NCBI RefSeq assembly: GCF_900454495.1
Contig: NZ_UGSI01000001.1
Span: 1,178,001-1,242,000 of the forward strand
DNA: 64,000 bases
Direction of reading: 5' to 3'
Origin: Paenibacillus macerans
Lineage (GTDB): Bacteria > Bacillota > Bacilli > Paenibacillales > Paenibacillaceae
Numbering within the stretch: position 1 is the stretch's first letter; the number at the start of each line of letters is the position of its first letter. A program made the position numbers and the translations under genes. The notes beneath the pieces were generated by a model. That model was not told where the DNA came from. It worked only from the letters and a program-made list of their open reading frames with translations, and did no database searches. Below, one piece after another: positions 43,076-51,582 of the stretch.

Positions 43076-43103
43076 GTTCAAAAAGCCGGATGGCTTTTTG
43101 AAC
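43076..43103. repeat. Perfect GTTCAAAAAGCC hairpin repeat
   Basis: GTTCAAAAAGCC and GGCTTTTTGAAC form a perfect 12-bp stem with a GGAT loop between the permease and ATPase genes. Sequence relatives lie at 31005-31039 and within 35523-35635. There is no T run beyond the stem, so it is a poor terminator; it may tune mRNA processing within the operon. Confidence 0.65.
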
Positions 43104-43129
43104 AACCTCATGAAGAAGGAGGAGAAACC

Positions 43130-43966
43130 GTGAGCATCTTGGAAGCAAAGGACTTGACCATTTCTTATGGCACGGAGCCTGTGATCGACAACCTGAATCT
43201 GGCGATTCCCAAAGGAAAAATCACGGTGCTGATCGGCAGCAACGGCTGCGGCAAATCGACATTGCTGCGCACCATCGCCCGGTTGCTCAGACCCAGGTCG
43301 GGCACGGTGCTGCTGAACGGGGAAGAGATTGCCAAGCTTCCTGCCAAAGAGGTCTCCCGGCGAATGGCGATTTTGCCTCAAGGACCATCCGCCCCGGAAG
43401 GGCTTACGGTGAGCCAGCTAGTGCGGCAGGGGAGGTATCCCCATCAAAGCTGGCTGAAGCAGTGGTCGCGCGAGGATGAGCGGATGGTCCGGCTTGCGCT
43501 TGAGTCCACGCGTCTGTCGGAGCTGGCGGACCGCCCGGTGGACGCCTTGTCGGGAGGACAGCGCCAGCGCGCCTGGATCGCCATGACCCTCGCGCAGGGC
43601 ACGGAAACGCTGCTGCTTGACGAGCCGACAACGTACCTGGACATGAGCCATCAGATTGAAGTCCTCGATCTGCTGTTTGAACTGAACGAGCGGGAAGGCC
43701 GCACCATTGTCATGGTTCTGCACGATCTGAATCTGGCCTGCCGTTACGCGCATCATATCGTCGCGGTCCACAACAAAACCGTGTTCGCGCAGGGCAGACC
43801 GGAGGATATCGTGACCCGGGAGATGGTCCGGACCGTGTTCCGGATGGACTGCGAGATCGCCGTCGATCCGCTGTTTGGAACACCTTTATGCATACCTCAC
43901 GGAAGGGGCAGAAAAATTCAAGATGAACAAGACTACAGACAACTCGCTGCAACCGGAAGAATTTGA
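43130..43966 (+). CDS. Iron-siderophore ABC transporter ATPase (FecE/FhuC-like)
   Basis: 278 residues from GTG 43130 (GGAGGAG at 6 nt). Walker A GSNGCGKST, Q-loop AILPQGP, signature ALSGGQRQRAWIAMTLAQ, Walker B LLLDEPTTYLD and H-loop MVLHDLNLACRY are all present. It powers the FecCD pair. Its 3' end overlaps the 5' end of the FhuF-like gene by about 44 bp. Confidence 0.94.
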   Translation: MSILEAKDLTISYGTEPVIDNLNLAIPKGKITVLIGSNGCGKSTLLRTIARLLRPRSGTVLLNGEEIAKLPAKEVSRRMAILPQGPSAPEGLTVSQLVRQGRYPHQSWLKQWSREDERMVRLALESTRLSELADRPVDALSGGQRQRAWIAMTLAQGTETLLLDEPTTYLDMSHQIEVLDLLFELNEREGRTIVMVLHDLNLACRYAHHIVAVHNKTVFAQGRPEDIVTREMVRTVFRMDCEIAVDPLFGTPLCIPHGRGRKIQDEQDYRQLAATGRI

Positions 43967-44705
43967 AATCCTGGCCGCCGACTACCGGTTAACCCGGGAC
44001 TCTTCGCCTAACCGGACTTTCTCCATTCCGTTTGCCGACTTGCTGGATTCGGAGAAAAGCCTGGCCTATTTTCGCGGGGTAAAAGGCATTTTCGAAACCG
44101 ATTCCGAGCTTGCCGCCGTCTCGCTGTTTGCCAAGCGGTATGCCTTTCTTGTCGTCGCTCCCGGACTCTATGCGATGTCCTGCCTCAACAAGGGCTTGAA
44201 TTTGGCCTTGGAGAACGGCTGGATCGAATCGAGCTACCGGGAGCAGGCGTGGCTGCCCAAAGCGAGGCTTTTGGACCTGCAGGTTAGTGAGCCAGGTGAG
44301 GGACAGAGAAGCGAATGGCGCGACCGGGTGATTGAAACGATGTTTGCCGGAAACTTGTCCCGGGTGTGGACCGCCATATCCAAAGCGGCCGGCATCTCCA
44401 AAGCGTTGTTATGGGAAAATACGGCGATCTATGTCTATTGGCTGTATGAGAAAAAGTTTACGCAAGAAGGAGCCAGCCCCGAGCAAAAGCGGCGGATGGA
44501 GGAGGATTACCGCTACCTGCTCTATGACGCGCCGCCGCGTCTTTTCGGCGAACCGCGCAACCCGATCAAGAAATTCAACAGCCCCAAAGTGATCAAGGCT
44601 GAGTCCGATAGCCCGATCCGCATGCGCAAAACGTGCTGCTTGTATTATCTGACGTCGGACACGCCGCACGACTATTGCTCGACATGCCCGAAACGGAATC
44701 GTTAA
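43923..44705 (+). CDS. FhuF-like siderophore-iron reductase ([2Fe-2S])
   Basis: 260 residues if ATG 43923 is used; the frame is open to ATG 43875 inside the ATPase gene. The C-terminus TCCLYYLTSDTPHDYCSTCP carries the FhuF C-C-x10-C-x2-C pattern for an unusual [2Fe-2S] cluster, and the central part resembles the IucA/IucC C-terminal/FhuF domain. Such enzymes reduce Fe(III) to release it from the imported siderophore in the cytoplasm. The 44-bp overlap with the ATPase implies coupled translation. Confidence 0.85.
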   Translation: MNKTTDNSLQPEEFEILAADYRLTRDSSPNRTFSIPFADLLDSEKSLAYFRGVKGIFETDSELAAVSLFAKRYAFLVVAPGLYAMSCLNKGLNLALENGWIESSYREQAWLPKARLLDLQVSEPGEGQRSEWRDRVIETMFAGNLSRVWTAISKAAGISKALLWENTAIYVYWLYEKKFTQEGASPEQKRRMEEDYRYLLYDAPPRLFGEPRNPIKKFNSPKVIKAESDSPIRMRKTCCLYYLTSDTPHDYCSTCPKRNR

Positions 44706-44897
44706 CATGGGAAGCGCCGGGGAGCGCCGCTTCTTCCTGCGGGGCTAGTGCCGCCTCCCAAGGCACGCGCGGCATGCTGTACGGCACTGGAGCAAAGAGA
44801 GATGGTCCAGGCTGAAGCGGCTAAGGGACCGGAGAGTCCTTATTTCCTGAAAATACACTAGGGTTGCATTAAATCTGATCCGGCAAGATACATTTTC

Positions 44898-45032
44898 TTA
44901 TAGAAGTTGAAATAGCGGGATTCTACCTTGTATGAATTTGCCGAATCATGGAAATCTGGAACGGGCAGCGATCGTAAGAACATTTCACACGGCTGACCTG
45001 TTCCGTTCAATTATCAGTTCATCTTATATAGC
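44898..45032. mobile_element. Deletion derivative of the MITE at 56.8 kb
   Basis: The right part (44966-45032; CAGCGATCGTAAGAACATTT, CACACGGCTG, CTTATATAGCC) matches the right end of the element at 56828-57109, and the left end TATAGAAGTTGAA resembles its left inverted repeat. The corresponding place in the repeat array at 59311-59344 reads straight through (CATTTTCTAGCCACAC), so this copy is an insertion at a TA in an otherwise shared sequence. Confidence 0.65.
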
Positions 45033-45045
45033 CACATAAATATTC

Positions 45046-45285
45046 TAACGGTTGCCACAAGCGCTATTTGCTCCAAAAACGTTGAATTCAAATTGTAACG
45101 GTTGCCATGGCGCTTATTTCACTAATACCCGGCTATTTTTTTCCTGAATTAAGGAAATTAACGTCGCTCATAACCGTTAGATTTCAGAAAAGGTCTTTTT
45201 TCGGAAAATAGCCGCTGTTGCAACCGTTAGATTCCCGGGTAACTTTTACGGGAAATCATAAGCAAAAGTGAATGCAACGCAAGTG
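45046..45285. repeat. Array of TAACGGTTG intergenic repeats (region B)
   Basis: The gap 44706-45579 contains no gene. TAACGGTTG occurs at 45046 and 45096, TAACCGTTA at 45171 and CAACCGTTA at 45221, so two forward copies face two reverse copies. The second module (AATGCAACGCAAGTGC) is at 45271-45286, with another piece at 44869-44890. The order of modules is the same as in region C at 59.3-59.5 kb. Confidence 0.75.
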
Positions 45286-45485
45286 CTAACGGACCATAGC
45301 TTCCTGATTTGCCCCAAAATGACCAAATAGGCTAGTTCATACCTCTCCACCTCTCGCTTAAAAACCCTTTTTCCACTCCTGTACTCCGACAATGTTTATA
45401 ACCCCGAACGCGCGAAAAAAACTTAAATTACCTTAAAAGTTTATAATTGACATTTCAAACAAACCTCCTGTAAGATAATTACATA

Positions 45486-45506
45486 TGATATTGATAATCA
45501 TTATCA
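45486..45506. promoter_or_regulatory. Fur box upstream of siderophore biosynthesis operon
   Basis: TGATATTGATAATCATTATCA is an almost perfect Fur box (matching 17 or more of the 19 consensus positions by eye). It lies 74 bp before the ATP-grasp gene, so the biosynthetic operon should be iron-repressed like the uptake operon. Confidence 0.9.
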
Positions 45507-45579
45507 TTAAATTGATGCTTTTATATTATCGGAACCATGAGGAACAACCGTGGCTTTTTCGGGGATGGGAGGGGTTGCA

Positions 45580-46596
45580 TTGCGCGGGGCGCAAAGCCAA
45601 AATTTACAAAATCGGCTGATTATGAGCAAAGCCGAGGAGATGGGCATCGGCTGCCGCCAGCTTATCGCCGGGTGCGAGGATTTTTTGGAGCTCACTTGCC
45701 AGGGCAGGAGCATCGTGATCAACAAAACGAGATCCCATCGTCTGCCGTTGATTGCCGGACTGCTGGCGAAAAATAAAGAAGCGGCGAACCATTTGCTGCA
45801 GCGCCGGGGGCTGCCGGTGCCTCCGTTTATCGTGGTGCCGGAGATGGGGGAGAAGGCCGCACGGTTTCTGGAGGCCAGCGCGTCGGTTGTGGTCAAGCCG
45901 CTTGATGCCAGCGGCAGCGCCGGCGTCACGCTGGACGTCCGGACCAGGGAGCAGCTTGTCGAAGCCATCCGAAGAGCCGGCCGATCCAGCGGGAGCATCC
46001 TGGTTCAGCGATTTGTGCCGGGGGCGGATTATCGCGTTCTGGTCATCGGCGGCAAGGTGGCGGCGGTCACCGGATACCGGCCTGCCTATGTCATTGGAAA
46101 CGGCTCCTCCTCGGTAAGGGAATTGATCCGGCGATTGAATGAAACGAGAATCAGACGGCGCAGCATCGGCGAAATGGAGGCGTTTGCCGAAATCAAGGCG
46201 GATTCGCCGCGGCTGAAAGCGGTGCTGGACAAGCAGGGGGCGGCGCTTGACGATCTTATTCCGGCGGGAGCGCGGCTGGAGCTGTTTGATCTTCACAATG
46301 CTCCGGCCGGCGAGATCAGCGAAATTTACGCCGATCACACGGATTCCATCTGCCCGGCCAACGCCGAAATGGCCATCGAGGCTGCGCGAACGCTGCAGAT
46401 TGATGTCGCCGGCATCGATATGCGCTGCCCCGATATCGGCCGGCCCATAACGAAGACATCCGGCGGCATCCTGGAGGTCAATGCCCTGCCTGATTTCGCG
46501 TATCACGTTTTTTCGTATGAAGGCGCTTCACGCGATGTCACCCGCATGTACCTGGAATATTTGTTTGAAACAACACTTTCTGCATCCCACAACTAA
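45580..46596 (+). CDS. ATP-grasp ligase in siderophore operon
   Basis: 338 residues from TTG 45580, which has GGGAGGGG 6 nt upstream; the frame is open back to GTG 45550. It has an ATP-grasp fold like cyanophycin or glutathione ligases: VVKPLDASGSAGVTLDV (about 108-124), ILVQRFVPGADYRVLVIGGKVAAV (about 145-168) and the metal site GGILEVNALPDFAYH (about 298-312). It would activate a carboxylate as acyl phosphate and form an amide. It is the first gene of the Fur-controlled operon. ATP-grasp enzymes are not a standard part of staphyloferrin- or aerobactin-type clusters, so its product is an open question. Confidence 0.85.
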   Translation: MRGAQSQNLQNRLIMSKAEEMGIGCRQLIAGCEDFLELTCQGRSIVINKTRSHRLPLIAGLLAKNKEAANHLLQRRGLPVPPFIVVPEMGEKAARFLEASASVVVKPLDASGSAGVTLDVRTREQLVEAIRRAGRSSGSILVQRFVPGADYRVLVIGGKVAAVTGYRPAYVIGNGSSSVRELIRRLNETRIRRRSIGEMEAFAEIKADSPRLKAVLDKQGAALDDLIPAGARLELFDLHNAPAGEISEIYADHTDSICPANAEMAIEAARTLQIDVAGIDMRCPDIGRPITKTSGGILEVNALPDFAYHVFSYEGASRDVTRMYLEYLFETTLSASHN

Positions 46597-46618
46597 ACCA
46601 AAGGAGCGTTGGAAGGAT

Positions 46619-48001
46619 ATGTCGGTAAAGGTCCATAATGTCCAAAACGATCAGAACGATTACTTAAGGCTGCAGGAAGAAAAGGAATCCAATGCGCGCG
46701 CGTACCCCCGGCATTTTCCGCTTGTGATCAGCAGGGCAAAAGGAATGATGGTGACGGATACGGAAGGCCGCATGTACTATGACTGCCTGGCCGGCGCCGG
46801 CACGCTGGCGCTGGGCCATAATCATGAGGTCGTGGTGGAGGCGATTCGCGGCGTGCTCGAACAGCAAATTCCGCTTCACACCCTCGATCTGGCCACGCCG
46901 CTCAAGCTGGCCTTTATGGAGGAACTGTTTTCGATTCTGCCCGAAGAACTAAGGAACAGCAGCAAAATCCAGTTCTGCGGCCCGACCGGGGCGGACGCCG
47001 TTGAAGCCGCGATCAAGCTGGTGAAGAGCGCAACCCGGGGCAGATCCGTTCTTGCCTTTCAAGGCGGCTATCATGGGTCGACGCAGGCGGCGATGGCGCT
47101 GAGCGGCAATCTCAGTAAAAAGGAGCATCTGCAGAGCCTGCTGCCGGATGTGCATTTCCTTCCTTTCCCCTATGAATACCGCTGTCCGTTCGGCATGGGC
47201 GGCGGCATGACCGCCAAGCTGAGCGCGCAGTATATTGAGAACCTGCTCGACGACTGCGAAAATGGCATTGCCGCTCCTTGCGGCATCATTGTGGAGACGG
47301 TGCAGGGCGAGGGAGGAGCGATCCCCGCCGATCTTGAATGGCTTAGGGAACTGCGGCGCATCACGGCCGAAAGGGGCATCCCGCTGATCATTGACGAAGT
47401 GCAAACGGGGATCGGGCGTACGGGCCGCATGTTTTCGTTCGAGCATGCCGGGATCGTCCCGGACGTGATCGTCTGTTCCAAAGCGGTTGGCGGCAGTCTG
47501 CCAATGTCGCTTGTCATCTACAAGGAAGAGCTGGATGTATGGCCGCCGGGGGCGCATACCGGCACCTTTCGCGGCAACCAGCTGGCGATGGCCGCCGGGC
47601 TGGCGACGCTGCGCTATATCCGCGAACAGGGTGTGCTGGCCAATGTGCAGCAACGCAGCGAGCAGTTCATGGCCGGGCTCGGCGCGCTGAAAGCCGGGTG
47701 CGAGGCGATCGGCGATGTTCGCGGCCGCGGCCTGATGATCGGGGTGGAGATCGTGGACACCGCCGGCCGCAGGGATCGTTTGGGCCACTATCCGCCGCAT
47801 GGGGCACTGGCCGCCGCCATTCAGCGGAGCTGCTTCAATAATGGTTTGATTGTGGAGGTGGGCGGGCGCCGCTCCGCCGTCATCCGCTTCCTGCCGCCGC
47901 TGACGATCACCGAACGCGAAGCTGCGGACGTGCTTTCGATTTTCGAGAAATCGGTGACCGAAGCGCTGGCCGAACCGCCCGCGGCTTTCGCCTCCTGCTG
48001 A
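46619..48001 (+). CDS. Diaminobutyrate--2-oxoglutarate aminotransferase family (siderophore)
   Basis: 460 residues from ATG 46619 (AAGGAGCG upstream); the frame continues 46 codons back into the previous gene. Class III aminotransferase with YDCLAGAGTLALGHNH, FCGPTGADAVEAAIKLVK, FQGGYHGST, LIIDEVQTGIGRTG and the PLP Lys in VCSKAVGGSLPM. The family makes L-2,4-diaminobutyrate from aspartate semialdehyde, as RhbA does for rhizobactin. Here it supplies the diamine building block, replacing the SbnA/SbnB route to diaminopropionate. Confidence 0.9.
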   Translation: MSVKVHNVQNDQNDYLRLQEEKESNARAYPRHFPLVISRAKGMMVTDTEGRMYYDCLAGAGTLALGHNHEVVVEAIRGVLEQQIPLHTLDLATPLKLAFMEELFSILPEELRNSSKIQFCGPTGADAVEAAIKLVKSATRGRSVLAFQGGYHGSTQAAMALSGNLSKKEHLQSLLPDVHFLPFPYEYRCPFGMGGGMTAKLSAQYIENLLDDCENGIAAPCGIIVETVQGEGGAIPADLEWLRELRRITAERGIPLIIDEVQTGIGRTGRMFSFEHAGIVPDVIVCSKAVGGSLPMSLVIYKEELDVWPPGAHTGTFRGNQLAMAAGLATLRYIREQGVLANVQQRSEQFMAGLGALKAGCEAIGDVRGRGLMIGVEIVDTAGRRDRLGHYPPHGALAAAIQRSCFNNGLIVEVGGRRSAVIRFLPPLTITEREAADVLSIFEKSVTEALAEPPAAFASC

Positions 48002-48050
48002 TAAAAGGAGCAGGCCAATTTATCCGTATCGAGAAAGAAGGTTGGCATCA

Positions 48051-49784
48051 TTGCTGGAGATAGAGAGCAAGCTTCGTTCCGAGAGCTTGGAACAAGCGAA
48101 CCGGCACACGTGCAAGCTGCTGCTTAACTGCTACATCCGGGAGCTGGCGCAGGAGAGGGAGGATGACATTGCGCTGAACGCGGACACGCTTGACTATGCG
48201 GTCGCTTTCCCGGTCTGCGGGGTTACGGTTTTTGGAAAGCTGGCCTATTATTCCGCCGCCGGAGAGCATGAATACGAGAGCATTCGGCGGTCCGGCGCAA
48301 ACGGAGCGAATGGTCATGTGGAATACGGGGAACTAGTCCAATGGATCATCCGGGAGCTGTCGAGCGAAGGTTTGGGGACAGGCGAAGGCGCGCCGGCAGA
48401 TGATAACCGGATCACGGACGAACAGGCGCGCAGTTTTGCGGAAAAGGTGGACAACAGCTGCCGCAATCTCGCCCTGTTTATCGAGCGGGCGGCGGAGCTT
48501 GAGGTGTTCGACTACCGGACTTCGGAACAATCGCTGATTTACGGGCATCCGTTCCACCCCTTTCCCAAAAATTCGCGGGGATTTTCCGAGCGGGATGTGC
48601 GAATGTTCAGTCCGGAGCTGCGCACCTCGTTTCGGCTCGGTTATTTTGCCGTAAGAAAGGATGTATTCCGGGACGAGTGGGTGGCGGAGGACAAAAAAGT
48701 ACCGCCGCATGAAAGCGTGCAGGCGCATCTTCGGCATACGCTTGGGGACAAAAGCGGCGAATACGCTCCGCTTCCGGTTCATCCGTGGCAATACAAGCAT
48801 GTGCTGGGCCTGTCCGAGGTTCAGGATTATGTCCGCGAAGGGAAATTGGTTCCCCTCGGCAGCCTGGGGCCGCTTGTCTATCCGACGACCTCCGTACGTA
48901 CGGTATATGTGCCCGACATGAACTGCAATATCAAGCTGTCCCTGAGCATGCAGATCACCAATTTGATCCGTACCAACAGCGATGAGCAGATGCGCAGGAC
49001 GCTTGACGCCTCCCGCTATTTGCTGCGGCATGGCTGTTTCGGTCCAAATTCGCCTACCCGGATCGCTTATGAGACGGGCGTTAGCACCTGCCGGTTTGCG
49101 GATGAGAAGTTGACCCGGCAGTTTACGATCGTCTACCGTCCGATCGAATTTGATCCGGCATGCACCTATGTGCTGGCAAGTCTGGCGGAAGCTCCGCAGC
49201 CGGGAAGGCCTTCGCGCCTGACGTCGATGCTGGGCGGCTTCGGACGGAGCGGACAGGCGGACCGCTGGTTTGCGCGTTATCTGGAGCTGTCGCTGCTGCC
49301 GCTCGTGCGCGTTGCGTGGGAGAAGGGCATTCATTTTGAAGCCCATTTGCAGAACACGCTGCTGACCTTGCGGGACGGCATGCCGGAGGCCTTCATCATT
49401 CGCGATCTGGAAGGCGTTAGCGTCGAGATCGGCAGGGCGGCGGAAGGGTTGGGGACAGCCCGGGGACAGGAGCTGTCCGGTCCTTTGTTCTATTCAAGAG
49501 AGCAGGCCTGGGCGCGGACATCGTACTATTTTATCGTGAATCATCTCGGCTCGCTTATTCATGCCATGGCCAGGGATGCGGGCGTTCCCGAAACGCATTT
49601 CTGGACGATCGTGCGCGAAACGCTCCGGCGGGCATACGAGAGAAGCGGCAATGCTTTTGCGAAACACTTGCTTACGGCAGGTACGTTCTATGCCAAGCGG
49701 AACATGCTGAGCTGTCTAAAAGGAAGCGGCGAGGCGCCGGCTTATGTGCCGGTCGGCAATTTAATTCAAGAAACGGAGGAGTGA
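48051..49784 (+). CDS. IucA/IucC family NIS siderophore synthetase (first)
   Basis: 577 residues from TTG 48051 (AAGAAGG at 9 nt; a TTG at 48042 is too close). NIS motifs are present: GHPFHPFPKNSRGF (ATP/citrate site, about 168), LPVHPWQYKHVLG (about 242), TTSVRTVYVP and FEAHLQNTLLTLRDG...RDLEGVS (about 426). These enzymes adenylate a carboxylate such as citrate and join it to an amine or alcohol without NRPS machinery. The substrate-binding region FPKNSRGFSERDVRMFSPE differs from the two paralogues downstream, consistent with a different substrate. It shares the operon with the aminotransferase. Confidence 0.92.
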   Translation: MLEIESKLRSESLEQANRHTCKLLLNCYIRELAQEREDDIALNADTLDYAVAFPVCGVTVFGKLAYYSAAGEHEYESIRRSGANGANGHVEYGELVQWIIRELSSEGLGTGEGAPADDNRITDEQARSFAEKVDNSCRNLALFIERAAELEVFDYRTSEQSLIYGHPFHPFPKNSRGFSERDVRMFSPELRTSFRLGYFAVRKDVFRDEWVAEDKKVPPHESVQAHLRHTLGDKSGEYAPLPVHPWQYKHVLGLSEVQDYVREGKLVPLGSLGPLVYPTTSVRTVYVPDMNCNIKLSLSMQITNLIRTNSDEQMRRTLDASRYLLRHGCFGPNSPTRIAYETGVSTCRFADEKLTRQFTIVYRPIEFDPACTYVLASLAEAPQPGRPSRLTSMLGGFGRSGQADRWFARYLELSLLPLVRVAWEKGIHFEAHLQNTLLTLRDGMPEAFIIRDLEGVSVEIGRAAEGLGTARGQELSGPLFYSREQAWARTSYYFIVNHLGSLIHAMARDAGVPETHFWTIVRETLRRAYERSGNAFAKHLLTAGTFYAKRNMLSCLKGSGEAPAYVPVGNLIQETEE

Positions 49785-49791
49785 AAAGCGC

Positions 49792-51582
49792 GTGGAATCA
49801 ACGGATAGTTTGGCTAACTTGTCCGGCCCGAAGACGGCCGCCTATCATGATGTCCAGGAGAGGATGATGCGCCAGACGCTGGAGGCTTTGTGGTTCGAGG
49901 GCATCTTGAACCGCACCGAAACCGGCGGGATTTGGCGGACGGATGGAGTAGGCAGGGACGGAAAGCCCGTTGCTTATACTTGCGAGGCGGAGGAGAAATT
50001 TTCGTTCGGCCGGGTGAAAATCGTCAAAGATTCCATCCAAAGAGCAGGCGAACCCTGCGCCGATCTGCACCTGTTTGTGGAGGAACTGGTACTGGGCAAC
50101 CTGCAAGGGGAGCGGATCGACTCCTTCATCCAGGAGCTGCTGGAGACGCTGGCTAAGGATAGCCAGTGCAGGGCCGAGCTCCCCGAGCGCGTTCCGGACG
50201 GCGACAAACACTATGATGCGTTGGAAAGCCATATGACGGACGGGCATCTTTACCATCCAAGCTACAAGTCCAGACTTGGCTTCACATTAACGGACAATCT
50301 GGCGTACGGTCCCGAATTCAATCGGAACATTCGTTTGCACTGGGTTGCCGTGAAGCAGGAGCTTGCCGATATGGCGCTTTCCGCCGGCTGTTCGGCGGAG
50401 GAGATTTACGGGCAGCACCTGACGGAAAATGACCGGCGCAGGTTCGGCCGCATGTTGGAGAAGGAGGGCGATGGGAGTGCGTATGTGCTGATTCCCGTCC
50501 ATCCCTGGCAGTGGGAGCATCGGCTTGAAACCGTCTTCACTCGCCAGCGGCTGAGCCGGGAGCTGATTCCGCTGGGGGTTTCGGACGGCAATTACCGGGC
50601 GCAGCAATCGATCCGCACGCTGTCGCACAGAGATCATGCGGAGGCTTCATACATCAAATTGTCGCTCAGCATCACCAATACCTCAACCGGCCGCATTTTG
50701 GCCCATCATACGACGCAAAACGCGCCGCTGATCAGCGACTGGCTGGACGGTCTGATCCGGCAGGACGAGCTGCTGCGGCGGGTGCGGTTCGGCATCCTCA
50801 AAGAGGTTATGGGACTGTCCTTGCGGTACGAGAGGCTGCCTAGGATTCAGTACCGCAGCGCGTACGGCACGCTGGGAGCGATCTGGAGGGAGAGCGTATC
50901 CGCCCGCCTGCGGGAAGGTGAAGAGGCCTGGCCGCTGAACGCACTGATGCTGGTGCAAAAAAACGGCGAGCCGTTCATCCGGGATGTCATCGGCCGGCAC
51001 GGAATCGGGCGGTGGAGCGAAGCGCTTGTCCGCACGCTGACCCTGCCGATGATTCATCTGCTGTACGCGCACGGCATCGCCTTGGAAGCGCATGCTCAGA
51101 ACATCATCCTGGTGTTAGAGGACGGGCTGCCGTCACGGATCATCGTCAAAGACCTGCATGACGGCGTGCGGTATGTCCCGGACAAGCTGCTGTTTCCGGA
51201 GCTGGCGCCCAAGCTGTACCCTGAGCCGGAAACGCACCGGCGGTTCAACCGGTATTCGTTTATCCATGCCAAAGCGGCGCCGGAGGTGCGGGATTACACG
51301 TATGACGCTTTTTTTTTCATCTGTATGACGGAGATCGCCCTGACCCTGGAAAGGTTCGGACTATCGGAGCGGGAGTTCTGGGGCCTGTGCGCGGCAACGA
51401 TTGCGGAATATCAGCGGCAGTTTCCCGAGTATAGGGAGAGGTTTAAATGGTTTGACCTGTTTGCGGCGGATGCGTTGATCGAGGAGATGACCAAGCGCAG
51501 GTTGTACGGCGACGGCGAGCTGCATTTCCGCAAAGCAAGCAATCCGCTGCGGCTGGCGCGGGAGAGTTTGTCACTATTATGA
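49792..51582 (+). CDS. IucA/IucC family NIS siderophore synthetase (second)
   Basis: 596 residues from GTG 49792, 7 bp after the previous stop (GGAGTG ahead). Motifs: HLYHPSYKSRLGFTLTDNLAYGPEF (about 144-168), IPVHPWQWEHRLE (about 233), SIRTLSHRDHAEASYIKLSLS and EAHAQNIILVLEDGLPSRIIVKDLHDG (about 428-454). All catalytic segments are present. It would catalyse a second amide bond in siderophore assembly. Its stop overlaps the start of the SbnG-like gene by 4 bp. Confidence 0.92.
   Translation: MESTDSLANLSGPKTAAYHDVQERMMRQTLEALWFEGILNRTETGGIWRTDGVGRDGKPVAYTCEAEEKFSFGRVKIVKDSIQRAGEPCADLHLFVEELVLGNLQGERIDSFIQELLETLAKDSQCRAELPERVPDGDKHYDALESHMTDGHLYHPSYKSRLGFTLTDNLAYGPEFNRNIRLHWVAVKQELADMALSAGCSAEEIYGQHLTENDRRRFGRMLEKEGDGSAYVLIPVHPWQWEHRLETVFTRQRLSRELIPLGVSDGNYRAQQSIRTLSHRDHAEASYIKLSLSITNTSTGRILAHHTTQNAPLISDWLDGLIRQDELLRRVRFGILKEVMGLSLRYERLPRIQYRSAYGTLGAIWRESVSARLREGEEAWPLNALMLVQKNGEPFIRDVIGRHGIGRWSEALVRTLTLPMIHLLYAHGIALEAHAQNIILVLEDGLPSRIIVKDLHDGVRYVPDKLLFPELAPKLYPEPETHRRFNRYSFIHAKAAPEVRDYTYDAFFFICMTEIALTLERFGLSEREFWGLCAATIAEYQRQFPEYRERFKWFDLFAADALIEEMTKRRLYGDGELHFRKASNPLRLARESLSLL

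Noticed and set aside
43875..43922. Longer N-terminus for the FhuF-like protein
   Set aside because: It would lie wholly inside the ATPase coding region and has no better start signal; ATG 43923 gives a normal-looking N-terminus, though the choice is not certain.
44633..44815. 60-codon ORF after the FhuF-like gene
   Set aside because: It overlaps the FhuF cysteine motif in another frame and has no ribosome binding site or conserved feature.
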